DNA of 64,000 nucleotides, from the NCBI GenBank assembly GCA_963769605.1, contig CAVYML010000009.1:248001-312000 (forward strand). The letters run 5' to 3'. The stretch comes from Fen-1254 sp963769605 (lineage in GTDB: Bacteria; Bacteroidota; Ignavibacteria; UBA10030). This document shows positions 1 to 7,731 of the stretch, piece after piece. The notes below the pieces were generated by a model. It was not told the origin of the DNA. It did no database searches and saw only the letters and a program-made list of their open reading frames with translations. Every line of letters starts with the position of its first letter. The stretch's first letter is position 1. The position numbers and the translations under genes were made by a program.

Positions 1-406
1 CGCTGCTATTTTTAACATTCAAGCGGTATTTCAACACCAACGATGCAACGCCCTGTTCTTTTAGCCAAAGAGCAATGTCATTACCTTCACGATCGAACCA
101 ATTATCCACAAAACCGCCTCCGGGACAAATAACTACGGCTACCCCGGTTGCTTTTTCGGGCGATGGCAGATGCAAAACATAAGTAGGAACGGACACTTTC
201 CGAAATACCCGGTTCTTTTTTGAAAGTGAAAATGCATGTACATCGAAATCTGCAACCTCTTCGGGAGTATTATGTTGCACGGGATTATCTTTTATGCCCA
301 ATGGCCACAGCGGTTTTTCATCGGATGTTTGTGCATAAACGGTACATTGCACGGTTAGTAAAAGACTAACTGATAAAAGAGCTATCGACAATTTTTTAAG
401 GTTCAT
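1..406 (-). CDS. Acetyl-xylan-esterase-like alpha/beta hydrolase, C-terminus outside window
   Basis: The start codon is at 404-406 on the minus strand and the frame is open to the window edge, giving about 135 residues. The N-terminus is a Sec signal peptide (MNLKKLSIALLSVSLLL, then a cleavage region near YAQ). A CPGGGF oxyanion-hole motif follows, then an EGNDIALWL segment and a VLKYRL strand, a pattern known from secreted acetyl esterases and xylan esterases of Bacteroidota. The nucleophile elbow would lie beyond the edge. It fits the row of secreted ester hydrolases up to 18 kb. Substrate is inferred, not shown. Confidence 0.75.
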   Translation of the reverse strand, partial: MNLKKLSIALLSVSLLLTVQCTVYAQTSDEKPLWPLGIKDNPVQHNTPEEVADFDVHAFSLSKKNRVFRKVSVPTYVLHLPSPEKATGVAVVICPGGGFVDNWFDREGNDIALWLKEQGVASLVLKYRLNVKNSS

Positions 407-519
407 AGTGCAAGTTTTTAAAATATTTTGGAAGTTAATTAATTATAAAATAATAATCATTGTTAACCGACTAAAATTAAAAATCGATATTTTGTGCATT
501 TAACTTATTGATAATCTGT

Positions 520-535
520 ATTTGTTTAAACAAAT
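520..535. promoter_or_regulatory. 16-bp perfect palindrome, possible operator
   Basis: ATTTGTTTAAACAAAT is a perfect palindrome in the 168-bp gap between two minus-strand hydrolase genes. It lies about 115 bp upstream of the first gene's start. Without a T-run in the right place it is not a good terminator, so an operator is the more likely reading. This is inference only. Confidence 0.25.
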
Positions 536-574
536 TCAAAAAAGCTCCCCATATACTATTCTATATAAAGGCCA

Positions 575-1525
575 TTACAGCTTTGACAGAAATCCATTGA
601 TCTCTTTCACGGTGTGTTCTAATTGATCGTGATGCAGGTTATGTGCTGCTCCATCCATGTGTATCAACTTAACCTTTGGCAGGTTTTTAACAGCCTCTTC
701 ATTGGCTTTGCGAGCTTCAGGCGGCGCATCAGCTTTCAGGATAAGTGAGGGGACGGTGATCTTTGACAATGCTTCTCCGGTGCTCATGATACCCATCATT
801 GCCTGTGCTTGCTCTTTCGTATATGGGCCATGATACTGTTTTTTCGAGAGCGCCCAATACTGGCAATCCACCATGCCCCATTTGGGATTTTCAAGATGTC
901 CCTTTGCCACTAAATCGTTATAATTTTGATTATTTCTGGCAACCTGCGTATCGGGCTCTACGAATATGGAAAATTTTTTCTGTGACTTATTATTTTGGGA
1001 AGTATCCGGGTTAAAAGGTATCAGGAAAGGATCAAGCATAATGATCGCCTGAGCCAGGTCGGGATACTCAGCTCCTACGCGCATAACTGTGGCTGCACCC
1101 ATTGAATGCCCCATCAGAATGGGCTTGTTAATGTTCATGGCCTTTACAAACCCAACAACGTCTTTTACTAAAGTCTCCCCATCATCGGAACAAGTAAAAG
1201 GATCCGACAGGCCGTGCCCCCGGGCATCAAGCATGTAAATATCATATGAGTCCTGCAACTTCCACGTAAGTGTTGTCCAGCTAAGTCCGATATCTGTAAC
1301 TCCATGAACCATTACAATGACAGGTTTTGCAGGTGCGGGAACAGCATGATAGTAGTGAATGCGGATACCGTTTGCATAGACATAACCATCAGACCAACCG
1401 TCAGGTATTCCCGGAGGGTCGGCGGCAAACGCGATAACCGGAAATAAAACCATCAAAACCATTGATCTTAAAAATGGGAGACCTAACCACTTATTTTTCG
1501 TATTAAGTACTTTTGTTTTTTTCAT
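575..1525 (-). CDS. Secreted alpha/beta hydrolase (esterase)
   Basis: This is a 316-residue protein with an N-terminal membrane-spanning signal segment (about residues 16-35) ending FAADP. The alpha/beta-hydrolase fold is visible as the oxyanion HGV (74-76), the DARGHG segment (100-105), the nucleophile elbow GHSMGA with Ser141, and a late His in GAAHNLHHD. A charge-relay Asp is plausible in ILKADAPPE. The family includes lipases, esterases and epoxide hydrolases. The neighbours suggest a polysaccharide- or lipid-ester substrate, but that is inference. The gene appears complete. Confidence 0.8.
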   Translation of the reverse strand: MKKTKVLNTKNKWLGLPFLRSMVLMVLFPVIAFAADPPGIPDGWSDGYVYANGIRIHYYHAVPAPAKPVIVMVHGVTDIGLSWTTLTWKLQDSYDIYMLDARGHGLSDPFTCSDDGETLVKDVVGFVKAMNINKPILMGHSMGAATVMRVGAEYPDLAQAIIMLDPFLIPFNPDTSQNNKSQKKFSIFVEPDTQVARNNQNYNDLVAKGHLENPKWGMVDCQYWALSKKQYHGPYTKEQAQAMMGIMSTGEALSKITVPSLILKADAPPEARKANEEAVKNLPKVKLIHMDGAAHNLHHDQLEHTVKEINGFLSKL

Positions 1526-1573
1526 TTTAGTTGCTACCTTTTAATTTATAAAATTTGACCACTTTTTTATGTT

Positions 1574-2673
1574 TTATTTGAAAATTTTCTGGGTAAAATT
1601 GTATAGGTCATGCCTCCATACATACATGGAGTGACCCCCTTCCATCTCGCTAAAATCTGATTGAATACCGTATTTCGTGAAAATAGCCTGTGTCGATGGA
1701 GTATTTTTTGAAGCCATGTCAGTTTTCCCGCCTGTTGTAAATATAAAATACTTAATATTCTTTTTTAAGATTGGAGCTACAGCCATCACACGTTTGTCAT
1801 ATTTTTCAAGTGATTCAGGATTGCTTGTAAACCATCCGGAACTCATGACATTGACATACGCAAACATATCGGGATAGTCTGCCAGGGTTTCCAGCAATTG
1901 TATACCTCCCATAGAAAGCCCGGCGATAGCCCGGTGAGGTGCATCTGCCAATACACGGAAATTAGTTTCAATATATGGGACAATGTTACTTCCCAAGTCA
2001 TGGGCAAAAGTTTCAATCGGGATGCTGCCATCAGGCATAACAACAATCATCGGTGTGATTTTTCCTTCAGCAAACAAATTGTCAAGAATCCATCCTGCTT
2101 TTCCCTGCCCGGGCCAGTTGGCATCATTATCCCCGCCACCGTGCATTAAGTATAGGACAGGAAGTTTTTTATTATTTGAAAAATACAGGGGAGGGGTCCA
2201 TACAAACATCCGCCTTGTTGAATTTGTAGCTTTAGATTCATAATAAACTATGGACATAAGGCCATGGGGAACATCCTTTTTCTGCCAGAATAAGGATTCG
2301 CCTTTGGTACAAGTTCTACCATAGGTCGGAAATCTGCAGCCATCGGGTTTTTCGGATCAATGACATTCATTCCGTCCACCTTGAAAACGTACCGGTAAGC
2401 GCTTGGATTGATATTTGGACCTGTACTCATGGTCCATACACCATTGCTGGCCCGTTCAATTTTTTCAGCTTTGAGGTCGCCTACTAGTTCAACAGACTTT
2501 GCATCCGGAGCATAAAGCTTGAATGTTGCACTGTTATCATTGTTAACTATAAATGATACGAGGCTATCATTAGGAGTTGGGATTCTATTCCGGGTTCCGA
2601 AATTTTGGGCATCTAAATGCGAAAAACAAATCAGGGAAACAAGAATCAATAATAAATTGTGCCATTTTCTGGG
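1574..2673 (-). pseudogene. CE1-type esterase with N-terminal E-set domain, frameshifted and separated from its start
   Basis: Two frames together form one secreted esterase. The part at 2248-2649 holds a hydrophobic signal segment (LLILVSLICFSHLDAQ) and an immunoglobulin-like E-set/CBM48 domain. The part at 1574-2257 holds the esterase domain with YLMHGGG, the nucleophile elbow GLSMGG (Ser115 of that frame) and the late histidine EGGHSM, as in feruloyl and enterochelin esterases. Adding one base in the T5 run at 2277-2281 restores a continuous frame through a DVPHG motif. No ATG exists upstream of the signal segment before the IS1595 end at 2682. Reading back across that element's target duplication leads in frame to an ATG at 7661. 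The gene is therefore split by the element and also frameshifted. Confidence 0.75.
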
Positions 2674-2681
2674 ATAACTAA
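2674..2681. repeat. Target-site duplication, left copy (ATAACTAA)
   Basis: ATAACTAA directly abuts the left inverted repeat of the IS1595-type element. The identical 8 bp abut its right end at 7551-7558. Eight-base duplications are usual for the IS1595 family. Confidence 0.9.
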
Positions 2682-2705
2682 GGCAATTATACGTTTAACA
2701 AACCC
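2682..2705 (+). repeat. Left terminal inverted repeat of the IS1595-type element
   Basis: It starts GGCAATTATACGTTTAACAA and pairs with the right end at 7527-7550, with mismatches at positions 13 and 16 of the first 20. Confidence 0.9.
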
Positions 2706-2745
2706 ATGATATACAAGTATTGATTATGACTTAAAATCATCGTTT

Positions 2746-2895
2746 TTACTTCCCCTTCGGCAAAGGTGGAGTTTTAAGCATCTTGCCTAAAACCTTCTGA
2801 ATGTCAGACATCATCACAACACCGTGCTTCTTTGTTGTCTTATAGTCTGAAGGTGTACCTTTGAGAAGTTTCTCTTTTTGTTTTGGTTTAGTCAT
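2746..2895 (-). CDS. Small basic protein, 49 residues, IS1595 passenger
   Basis: ATG at 2893-2895 opens 49 codons (MTKPKQKEKLLKGTPSDYKT... ending PPLPKGK). The product is lysine-rich and has no membrane segment. It lies 22 bp after the stop of the methylase fusion, on the same strand and inside the element's left end, so it would be the last gene of that transcript. I recognise no family. A nucleic-acid-binding accessory role would fit the charge, but that is only a guess. No strong Shine-Dalgarno is visible. Confidence 0.55.
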   Translation of the reverse strand: MTKPKQKEKLLKGTPSDYKTTKKHGVVMMSDIQKVLGKMLKTPPLPKGK

Positions 2896-2917
2896 ACCAT
2901 TAGCAATTTATTTGGTT

Positions 2918-5900
2918 TTAGTTAAGTTCAACTTTAATGTTTGAGAATTCACCCAGTTTTTTCCCCAACTCTGTTTGAGTATTCTCAAGGATTCGATATT
3001 TTTCAACGATTTCTTTTTGTGCCGATATATCATATTGCCCATTTCCCATAATTGGGATTCTTATCGAGATTTTCCCAACTTTTGCCTTACTCGCGGTTTT
3101 ACTCCATTCAAATCCCTGCAATAATAAAACTCGTTGAATCTCATATTTCATATATCTCATGTCAACAAAAGAAATGAATTCCGGCTTTAGCTCTAATGGC
3201 CTATGATGGTCATTTGTTGTGAATTTATGCTCATGCAAAAACACGTATCCCACAGAACCCTCTCTATTCCAGCCTAAGCAATTTTCAAAGTATTTTACAC
3301 CTTTCAAATCATTTTTAACATATCCAATTGGTTGTCCTTCCATCTTACCACCATATACAGGGATAGTCCCGTTATGTGCTCTGATGAACTTTGCCTTTAA
3401 TCCCTTAATTGGAGGAAGATCAAATAGTTCACCGATCAAGACATTCCCAAAAACATAATTATCCAGATTGATATCTATTTCTGTTGAACTAATTTTTACC
3501 TTGTATGAGTGCATCTTATCCGAAATGTCTTTTATTACAGTATGATCTTCTGCAATCTCCCTCTGCGCTTCGGTATCGAAACATCCATCTTCTGTTATCG
3601 GTATACGCACGATAACGCTTTGCATATTATTCAATGAAGCTCTTAATGCTCTATCATATCCATAATGTTTCTTAACTAAATTCAGCTGATATAACAAATA
3701 ACTCGGAAGAATCCTATCGTCCTTAATTCTAATTGCACCACAATGGTCAGTTGTGGCAAATATCATTCCGCGTTTCATGTAAGAAAACTCAAAATCTCCA
3801 TCAATTCCCCAAAGGATAAACTCGTTATCGAAATTTTTGATATTACTCTCTTTGAGAAATCCAACCGATGCAAAAACATTGGCACTAAAGACCGGTATAT
3901 CGCCCTCTATCTTAACCAAATCTCTCTTTACTACTCTTTTCCCAATAAACAGTTCAAAACAACTTTCCTCGCCCAATCTTACTTCCTTGTATTTTCTTGC
4001 ATTAGCCTTTTTACCTGATAATTCCTTTAATGATACTTGATATTCTACCAGCGTTTCTGCTATTTGTCCAACATAACCACTGAAATCAGCAATGCTCATT
4101 TTGTTTTCTTTTTCAATGATGCCCAATTCTATCTTTTCTTTTTCTGACCACCATCTTTCTACAGCCCAATGATCTTCTGGTATAAATCTTTCTATAGGCA
4201 GAATTTTGCACCGTTTATCATTTGATTTGAAGCGATTCTTGGTGACAACGAATTGACGAAATAAGATAACAGAATCTTCAAGTTGATTGATGTCTGTATC
4301 AAATCTGTATACATCCAAAGTTTCGCCAATCTCACTAACCAAATAAGTGAATACCGGATCTTTTTGTACGTCTTCCCTCCTAATCTTTTTAGTGATTGCT
4401 AAGATATAAGTTTTCTTTATTGTAGTAAAAAATGTTTTTTCAGGAAGGGAAATTATTGCGTCAATACAACATTCGTCGAGAATAAATTTTCTTAGATTTT
4501 TGTCGTTTGTACGAGTAAGTATTCCATCGGGAACTACTACAAATGCTTTGCCGCCCGGTTTTAATGCCCGAATTATCCATTCTGCAAATAATCCTTCAAC
4601 TCCCATTGCATTAATAGCAAAATGATCCTCTAATCCACTTTTTACAATTTCTTCCTTGATATTGCTGCTGCCACTCGTCACGTAAGGCGGATTTGTCAGT
4701 ATCAAGTCATACTCATCTTTAACCGGTTCTGACAAAGTGCCTAAGATAGAATTTGTTTTAAGAATGAACGTATCATTAAACAAATCCGAGAATTGATCTG
4801 TAATGTCTGGATTGTCTCTAATCAAGTCGGATAGATATATCAGCATATTAGCTTTGGCCAATATGATGGTTTTTTGTTCATCCCTATCAAATCCTTTATC
4901 ATACCCAACTAATGTAATGTAACGCTTTAGCTTTCTATTCTTATCTACCCTGTAGAACCGGCTCAAATCTTTGAGAATCGGTTCCAATAAGAACTTTCCA
5001 ACGCCACATGCCGGATCACAGATTTTCATACCTTCTTTTATGTCAACCATTGAAACGATTGCTCTAACAACTTTAAGTGGCGTAAAAAATTGTCCCCAAT
5101 TTTTTTTACTAATACTTTCCTTTAAAAATGTTTCAAACAACTTGCTCTTAAAATCATGGTGTATGTTTTCCAGTTTTCCTTCTTTTTCAAATTTCTCCAA
5201 AACCTTTCTAAAGACACTACTATATCCTTCGACAGCCTTATCATCTTTGCTCACGAATATCGTTCCATTGATAATAGTTGTTTTGTCTTTAGGATTTTCT
5301 TTGAATTTATTCTTTATCTCTTTCCTGATTGTTTCTGCATAAAACTCTAATACTTGTTCATCAGTATTGCTATCATATTTCTTCATCAAATCATAGAAAT
5401 TATAAAAACCAGTAAGGACATTCAGATCACTGAGATATTTGAAAATGAATAATTCTATGAAAGTATAAAGGCAATTTTCTGGCGTTGCTCCTGCAACCGA
5501 CCAGATATCTTGCCATATTTGCTTTGCCAGGGGAGAAGGATCTTTGAATTTTGGAGAAAATAATTGAGAGTTGCTATCGTTAATACTGCTTAATATTTTT
5601 TCTATTAGTTTTACAGATTCGATACTTTTTGGGTCAAATATATTTTGTAATTGATTCCCATTTTCGTCTCTAATTGGTTCTTTAGTTAGAGCATTAATCC
5701 AAATGGTTTTCTTTGTATCGGTTACAATCAACAATCTTGATTTTAATATTTTTGTTATATCCGCCCAATCCGATATTTCTTTATCAACTTGTTTTTTTGT
5801 TTTTAAGTTCTTCGGAAGTTTATTTGATATAAGAGCTATTACTTTCGCGCTGTCAGTAATAAGTCCATCTGGCTTTCGATTCTCGAACTTATTGTATTTA

Positions 5901-6025
5901 ATGTTCGGAATAATTTTATTTTGTTTCAGCGACCTTAGTGTTGTCGCACCAATATTATAAAAATTCCATTTGCCAAGTTTTTCGGGATTATTTATTAAAT
6001 CACGTTGTAATAATTCTTCACTCAT
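2918..6025 (-). CDS. Fused N6-adenine DNA methylase with two specificity-like modules and a degenerate nuclease-like N-domain
   Basis: This is a 1035-residue single-chain modification or restriction-modification protein. Residues ~50-110 resemble the PD-(D/E)xK N-domain of type IIG/type I proteins, but the expected acidic residue is serine: D53, then S67-N68-K69. Residues ~290-600 form an HsdM-like methylase with QFFTP (312-316), SAM-binding DPACGVGKF (337-345) and catalytic NPPY (445-448). Residues ~690-1020 contain two HsdS-like target-recognition modules, each with an IPVF/IPVYGG-type turn. It lies 7 bp after the transposase gene and probably shares its promoter. It could be an orphan methylase or a single-chain type IIG-like enzyme; the S67 variant argues against nuclease activity. 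Confidence 0.8.
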   Translation of the reverse strand: MSEELLQRDLINNPEKLGKWNFYNIGATTLRSLKQNKIIPNIKYNKFENRKPDGLITDSAKVIALISNKLPKNLKTKKQVDKEISDWADITKILKSRLLIVTDTKKTIWINALTKEPIRDENGNQLQNIFDPKSIESVKLIEKILSSINDSNSQLFSPKFKDPSPLAKQIWQDIWSVAGATPENCLYTFIELFIFKYLSDLNVLTGFYNFYDLMKKYDSNTDEQVLEFYAETIRKEIKNKFKENPKDKTTIINGTIFVSKDDKAVEGYSSVFRKVLEKFEKEGKLENIHHDFKSKLFETFLKESISKKNWGQFFTPLKVVRAIVSMVDIKEGMKICDPACGVGKFLLEPILKDLSRFYRVDKNRKLKRYITLVGYDKGFDRDEQKTIILAKANMLIYLSDLIRDNPDITDQFSDLFNDTFILKTNSILGTLSEPVKDEYDLILTNPPYVTSGSSNIKEEIVKSGLEDHFAINAMGVEGLFAEWIIRALKPGGKAFVVVPDGILTRTNDKNLRKFILDECCIDAIISLPEKTFFTTIKKTYILAITKKIRREDVQKDPVFTYLVSEIGETLDVYRFDTDINQLEDSVILFRQFVVTKNRFKSNDKRCKILPIERFIPEDHWAVERWWSEKEKIELGIIEKENKMSIADFSGYVGQIAETLVEYQVSLKELSGKKANARKYKEVRLGEESCFELFIGKRVVKRDLVKIEGDIPVFSANVFASVGFLKESNIKNFDNEFILWGIDGDFEFSYMKRGMIFATTDHCGAIRIKDDRILPSYLLYQLNLVKKHYGYDRALRASLNNMQSVIVRIPITEDGCFDTEAQREIAEDHTVIKDISDKMHSYKVKISSTEIDINLDNYVFGNVLIGELFDLPPIKGLKAKFIRAHNGTIPVYGGKMEGQPIGYVKNDLKGVKYFENCLGWNREGSVGYVFLHEHKFTTNDHHRPLELKPEFISFVDMRYMKYEIQRVLLLQGFEWSKTASKAKVGKISIRIPIMGNGQYDISAQKEIVEKYRILENTQTELGKKLGEFSNIKVELN

Positions 6026-6032
6026 AATGTTA

Positions 6033-6950
6033 CTACTTCGAAATCAAGTCTTTGTACATCAATCGACCTTCGCAACGTCCAAGCGTTGCCGTGAATCGGT
6101 CTGCATCATCTTCTTTTCTTGAATTATAACGGAATTGAAATTCATCGCAATAGCGTGAGAGGTGTTCCGGGCTAACATGATGGTAAATACCGAGAATGCC
6201 ACGTTTTAATAAACTCCAGAAATTCTCAATATTGTTTACATGGATGTTGCCTCTAACATACTCTTTTCTTCCGTGATTTACAACGTCATGGCCGGAAAAT
6301 TCTTTTTCGAGTCCGGTGTATGCTTTCCATTCGTCTGTCATTATCGTAGAACTAAGGTCTACGTTCTTTCGGATAAGTCCTTTTAAGGTTTCGGCGTTTA
6401 CTCTCTCAACCGGCATAGTTCTTACATCGCCTTGTCTCTCTATCATCCCGAATACCGGAGTTTTACTCTCTGCACCGCGTCCACGTTTGCCATGTCCTTT
6501 ACCGCCTACGTAGGTTTCATCTGCTTCAACGATATTCTTTAACTGAGACTTTGCTACCTTCGGTCTCATTGATTCTCTGATTCTGTGTAGCATGTGCCAT
6601 GCAGTAGCTTGACGGACATTGATGTCTCTTCCAAGCTGGCAAGATGAAATACCTTTCTTATGTGCGCTAAATATGTAAGTGGCAAAGAACCATTTTTGCA
6701 AAGGCAATGGACTATCTTCAAATATCGTTCCTACCTTTATTGAAAACTGCTTTCGGCAATCGGCACACTTTAAAAGCTTCCCGCCATTAATCCTATAGAT
6801 TTTCCGAGAACTTCCGCAATGAACACATACCGGTTTATCATTCCATCTTGTATGAATAAGATAGTCAATACAGCTTTGTTCTGTAGGGAAACACTTCTCA
6901 ACTTCAAGAAGGTTTCTGAATTTAGGCTCTGTATTTTGATCTGTTTTCAT
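6033..6950 (-). CDS. IS1595-family (ISXO2-like DDE) transposase
   Basis: The 305-residue transposase has an N-terminal zinc ribbon (C42-x2-C45 and C62-x2-C65), a helix-turn-helix region (ISSCQLGRDINVRQATAWHML) and an ISXO2-like DDE domain. Catalytic-type motifs are VEADETYVGGK, IMTDEWKAY and NNIENFWSLLKRG. It is intact. The start is set by an AAGGAG site at 6959-6964, eight bases before the ATG. It would mobilise the 2682-7550 element. Confidence 0.93.
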   Translation of the reverse strand: MKTDQNTEPKFRNLLEVEKCFPTEQSCIDYLIHTRWNDKPVCVHCGSSRKIYRINGGKLLKCADCRKQFSIKVGTIFEDSPLPLQKWFFATYIFSAHKKGISSCQLGRDINVRQATAWHMLHRIRESMRPKVAKSQLKNIVEADETYVGGKGHGKRGRGAESKTPVFGMIERQGDVRTMPVERVNAETLKGLIRKNVDLSSTIMTDEWKAYTGLEKEFSGHDVVNHGRKEYVRGNIHVNNIENFWSLLKRGILGIYHHVSPEHLSRYCDEFQFRYNSRKEDDADRFTATLGRCEGRLMYKDLISK

Positions 6951-6978
6951 CTTACATTCTCCTTATATCAACTGTTTC

Positions 6979-7007
6979 AATATAAGGAATTTATCTGGTA
7001 TTGTCAA
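6979..7007 (-). promoter_or_regulatory. Sigma70-type promoter of the IS1595 transposase operon
   Basis: On the minus strand TTGACA (7002-7007) and TATATT (6979-6984) are separated by exactly 17 bp. They lie about 30 bp upstream of the AAGGAG ribosome-binding site. The -35 hexamer is inside an internal copy of the terminal-repeat sequence (6997-7014). Confidence 0.7.
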
Positions 7008-7014
7008 GCGCATA
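6997..7014. repeat. Internal copy of the IS1595 right terminal repeat
   Basis: GGTATTGTCAAGCGCATA matches 7527-7544 at 17 of 18 positions, in the same orientation. It may be an older right end of a shorter element that was later extended by ~540 bp carrying the two YodC-like genes, or a reused promoter block. Confidence 0.75.
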
Positions 7015-7024
7015 GCATTTTATA

Positions 7025-7053
7025 TTGACAAAAGCTATATTTTATTGTACCTT
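7025..7053 (+). promoter_or_regulatory. Promoter of the first YodC-like gene
   Basis: TTGACA (7025-7030), a 17-bp spacer and TACCTT (7048-7053) precede the gene at 7103, which has a strong GGAGG site. The promoter is back-to-back with that of the transposase. Confidence 0.55.
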
Positions 7054-7102
7054 TGTCCGTTCCCCTAATTCATTAATCCTATCATTCATTTGTGGAGGTC
7101 TT

Positions 7103-7297
7103 ATGGCTGAGTTTAAATCCGGAGAAACAGTATTTCTTAAACAAGGAAGTCCTGCAATGTCTGTCAAAGAATCTGTTAATGTTGACGATGATCCAAATGA
7201 ATGTATTGTTTGCTGCAATTGGTTCGTTAGCAATAAAGTTTTTGAACATGAATTCAGAGCAGAACAATTGACTCGCGAAGATCCAAAATCAATATAG
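7103..7297 (+). CDS. YodC-like (DUF2158) small protein, IS1595 passenger
   Basis: The product has 64 residues (MAEFKSGETVFLKQGSPAMS... with a CNWF motif and a VFEHEFRAEQL tail). The pattern of 'F+xGD/ETVxLKxGxPxMxV', then C-x-WF and a terminal 'F..EQL', is that of YodC/DUF2158 proteins, small beta-barrel proteins of unknown function that are frequent on mobile elements. The start is fixed by GGAGG five bases upstream. It is convergent with a second family member only 4 bp away (7302-7475). Confidence 0.75.
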   Translation: MAEFKSGETVFLKQGSPAMSVKESVNVDDDPNECIVCCNWFVSNKVFEHEFRAEQLTREDPKSI

Positions 7298-7301
7298 TTC
7301 A

Positions 7302-7475
7302 TTAGCTATTGCACAAGGTTAATTCGTTTTCATCAAACGGTTCTTCGTGAAGCCGTTTTGATGAACAGAACCATGTACATATAACTTTTCCGGTTTCATC
7401 ATATTTTTTTACACACATTTTGTCTGGATGGTTTTTATCAGATACAATATCTCCAGACTCAAATTTGTTTTTCAT
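7302..7475 (-). CDS. Second YodC-like (DUF2158) small protein, IS1595 passenger
   Basis: This 57-residue protein (MKNKFESGDIVSDKNHPDKM... CTWF... EEPFDENEL) shares the layout of its convergent neighbour: an N-terminal F-x-S-GD/E-x-V strand, a C-x-WF motif and an acidic F-x-x-x-x-L end. An AAAGGAG site lies five bases before the ATG. The right terminal repeat upstream supplies a TTGACA (7532-7537), but I see no good -10 at 17 bp. Function is unknown. Confidence 0.7.
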   Translation of the reverse strand: MKNKFESGDIVSDKNHPDKMCVKKYDETGKVICTWFCSSKRLHEEPFDENELTLCNS

Positions 7476-7526
7476 AACTACTCCTTTAATGAATTATATT
7501 ATTATTAAATTCAGCTACTTATTTAC

Positions 7527-7550
7527 GGTATTGTCAAGCGTATAATTGCC
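7527..7550 (-). repeat. Right terminal inverted repeat of the IS1595-type element
   Basis: Read from 7550 leftwards it begins GGCAATTATACGCTTGACAA and pairs with 2682-2705. Confidence 0.9.
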
Positions 7551-7558
7551 ATAACTAA
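7551..7558. repeat. Target-site duplication, right copy (ATAACTAA)
   Basis: It is identical to 2674-2681 and directly abuts the right end of the element. Confidence 0.9.
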
Positions 7559-7661
7559 TAATTTCCGAACACTGAGTAGATAAAGCCCAAAAGTCAATGA
7601 GCGATTGTTGGATTGTAGGTTCGTTGAATTTCATCATTTTAGTTGTTTGTTTAATTTTCAT
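7551..7661 (-). pseudogene. 5' end of the CE1-type esterase gene cut off by the IS1595 element
   Basis: ATG at 7659-7661, preceded by GGAG seven bases upstream, opens 37 codons that end exactly in the ATAACTAA duplication. Joining this to 2673 downwards, with one duplication copy removed, keeps the frame (…EII-S-Y-P-R-K-W-H-N…) into the signal segment of the esterase. The N-terminal extension before the hydrophobic stretch is long for a signal peptide, so part of it may be non-native or the true start may be internal. Confidence 0.6.
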
Positions 7662-7731
7662 ATTTGTCTCCATTTTTAGTAGATGATAATAAATAAAGAA
7701 TATTGATACGACATTTAATCAGTTTTATTGC

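Larger units (their letters stand above)
2682..7550. mobile_element. IS1595-family transporter element with passenger genes (4,869 bp)
   Basis: The terminal inverted repeats start GGCAATTATACG at both ends. Left reads 2682 rightwards and right reads 7550 leftwards; they differ at only two of the first 20 positions. Perfect ATAACTAA duplications flank both ends. Inside lie an ISXO2-type transposase (6033-6950), a fused DNA methylase/specificity protein (2918-6025), a 49-residue basic protein (2746-2895) and two YodC-like proteins (7103-7297 and 7302-7475). Known plain IS1595 elements are about 0.7-1.1 kb. Members with passenger genes, including methylases, are known in the family. Insertion split the N-terminus of a CE1-type esterase gene. 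Confidence 0.9.
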
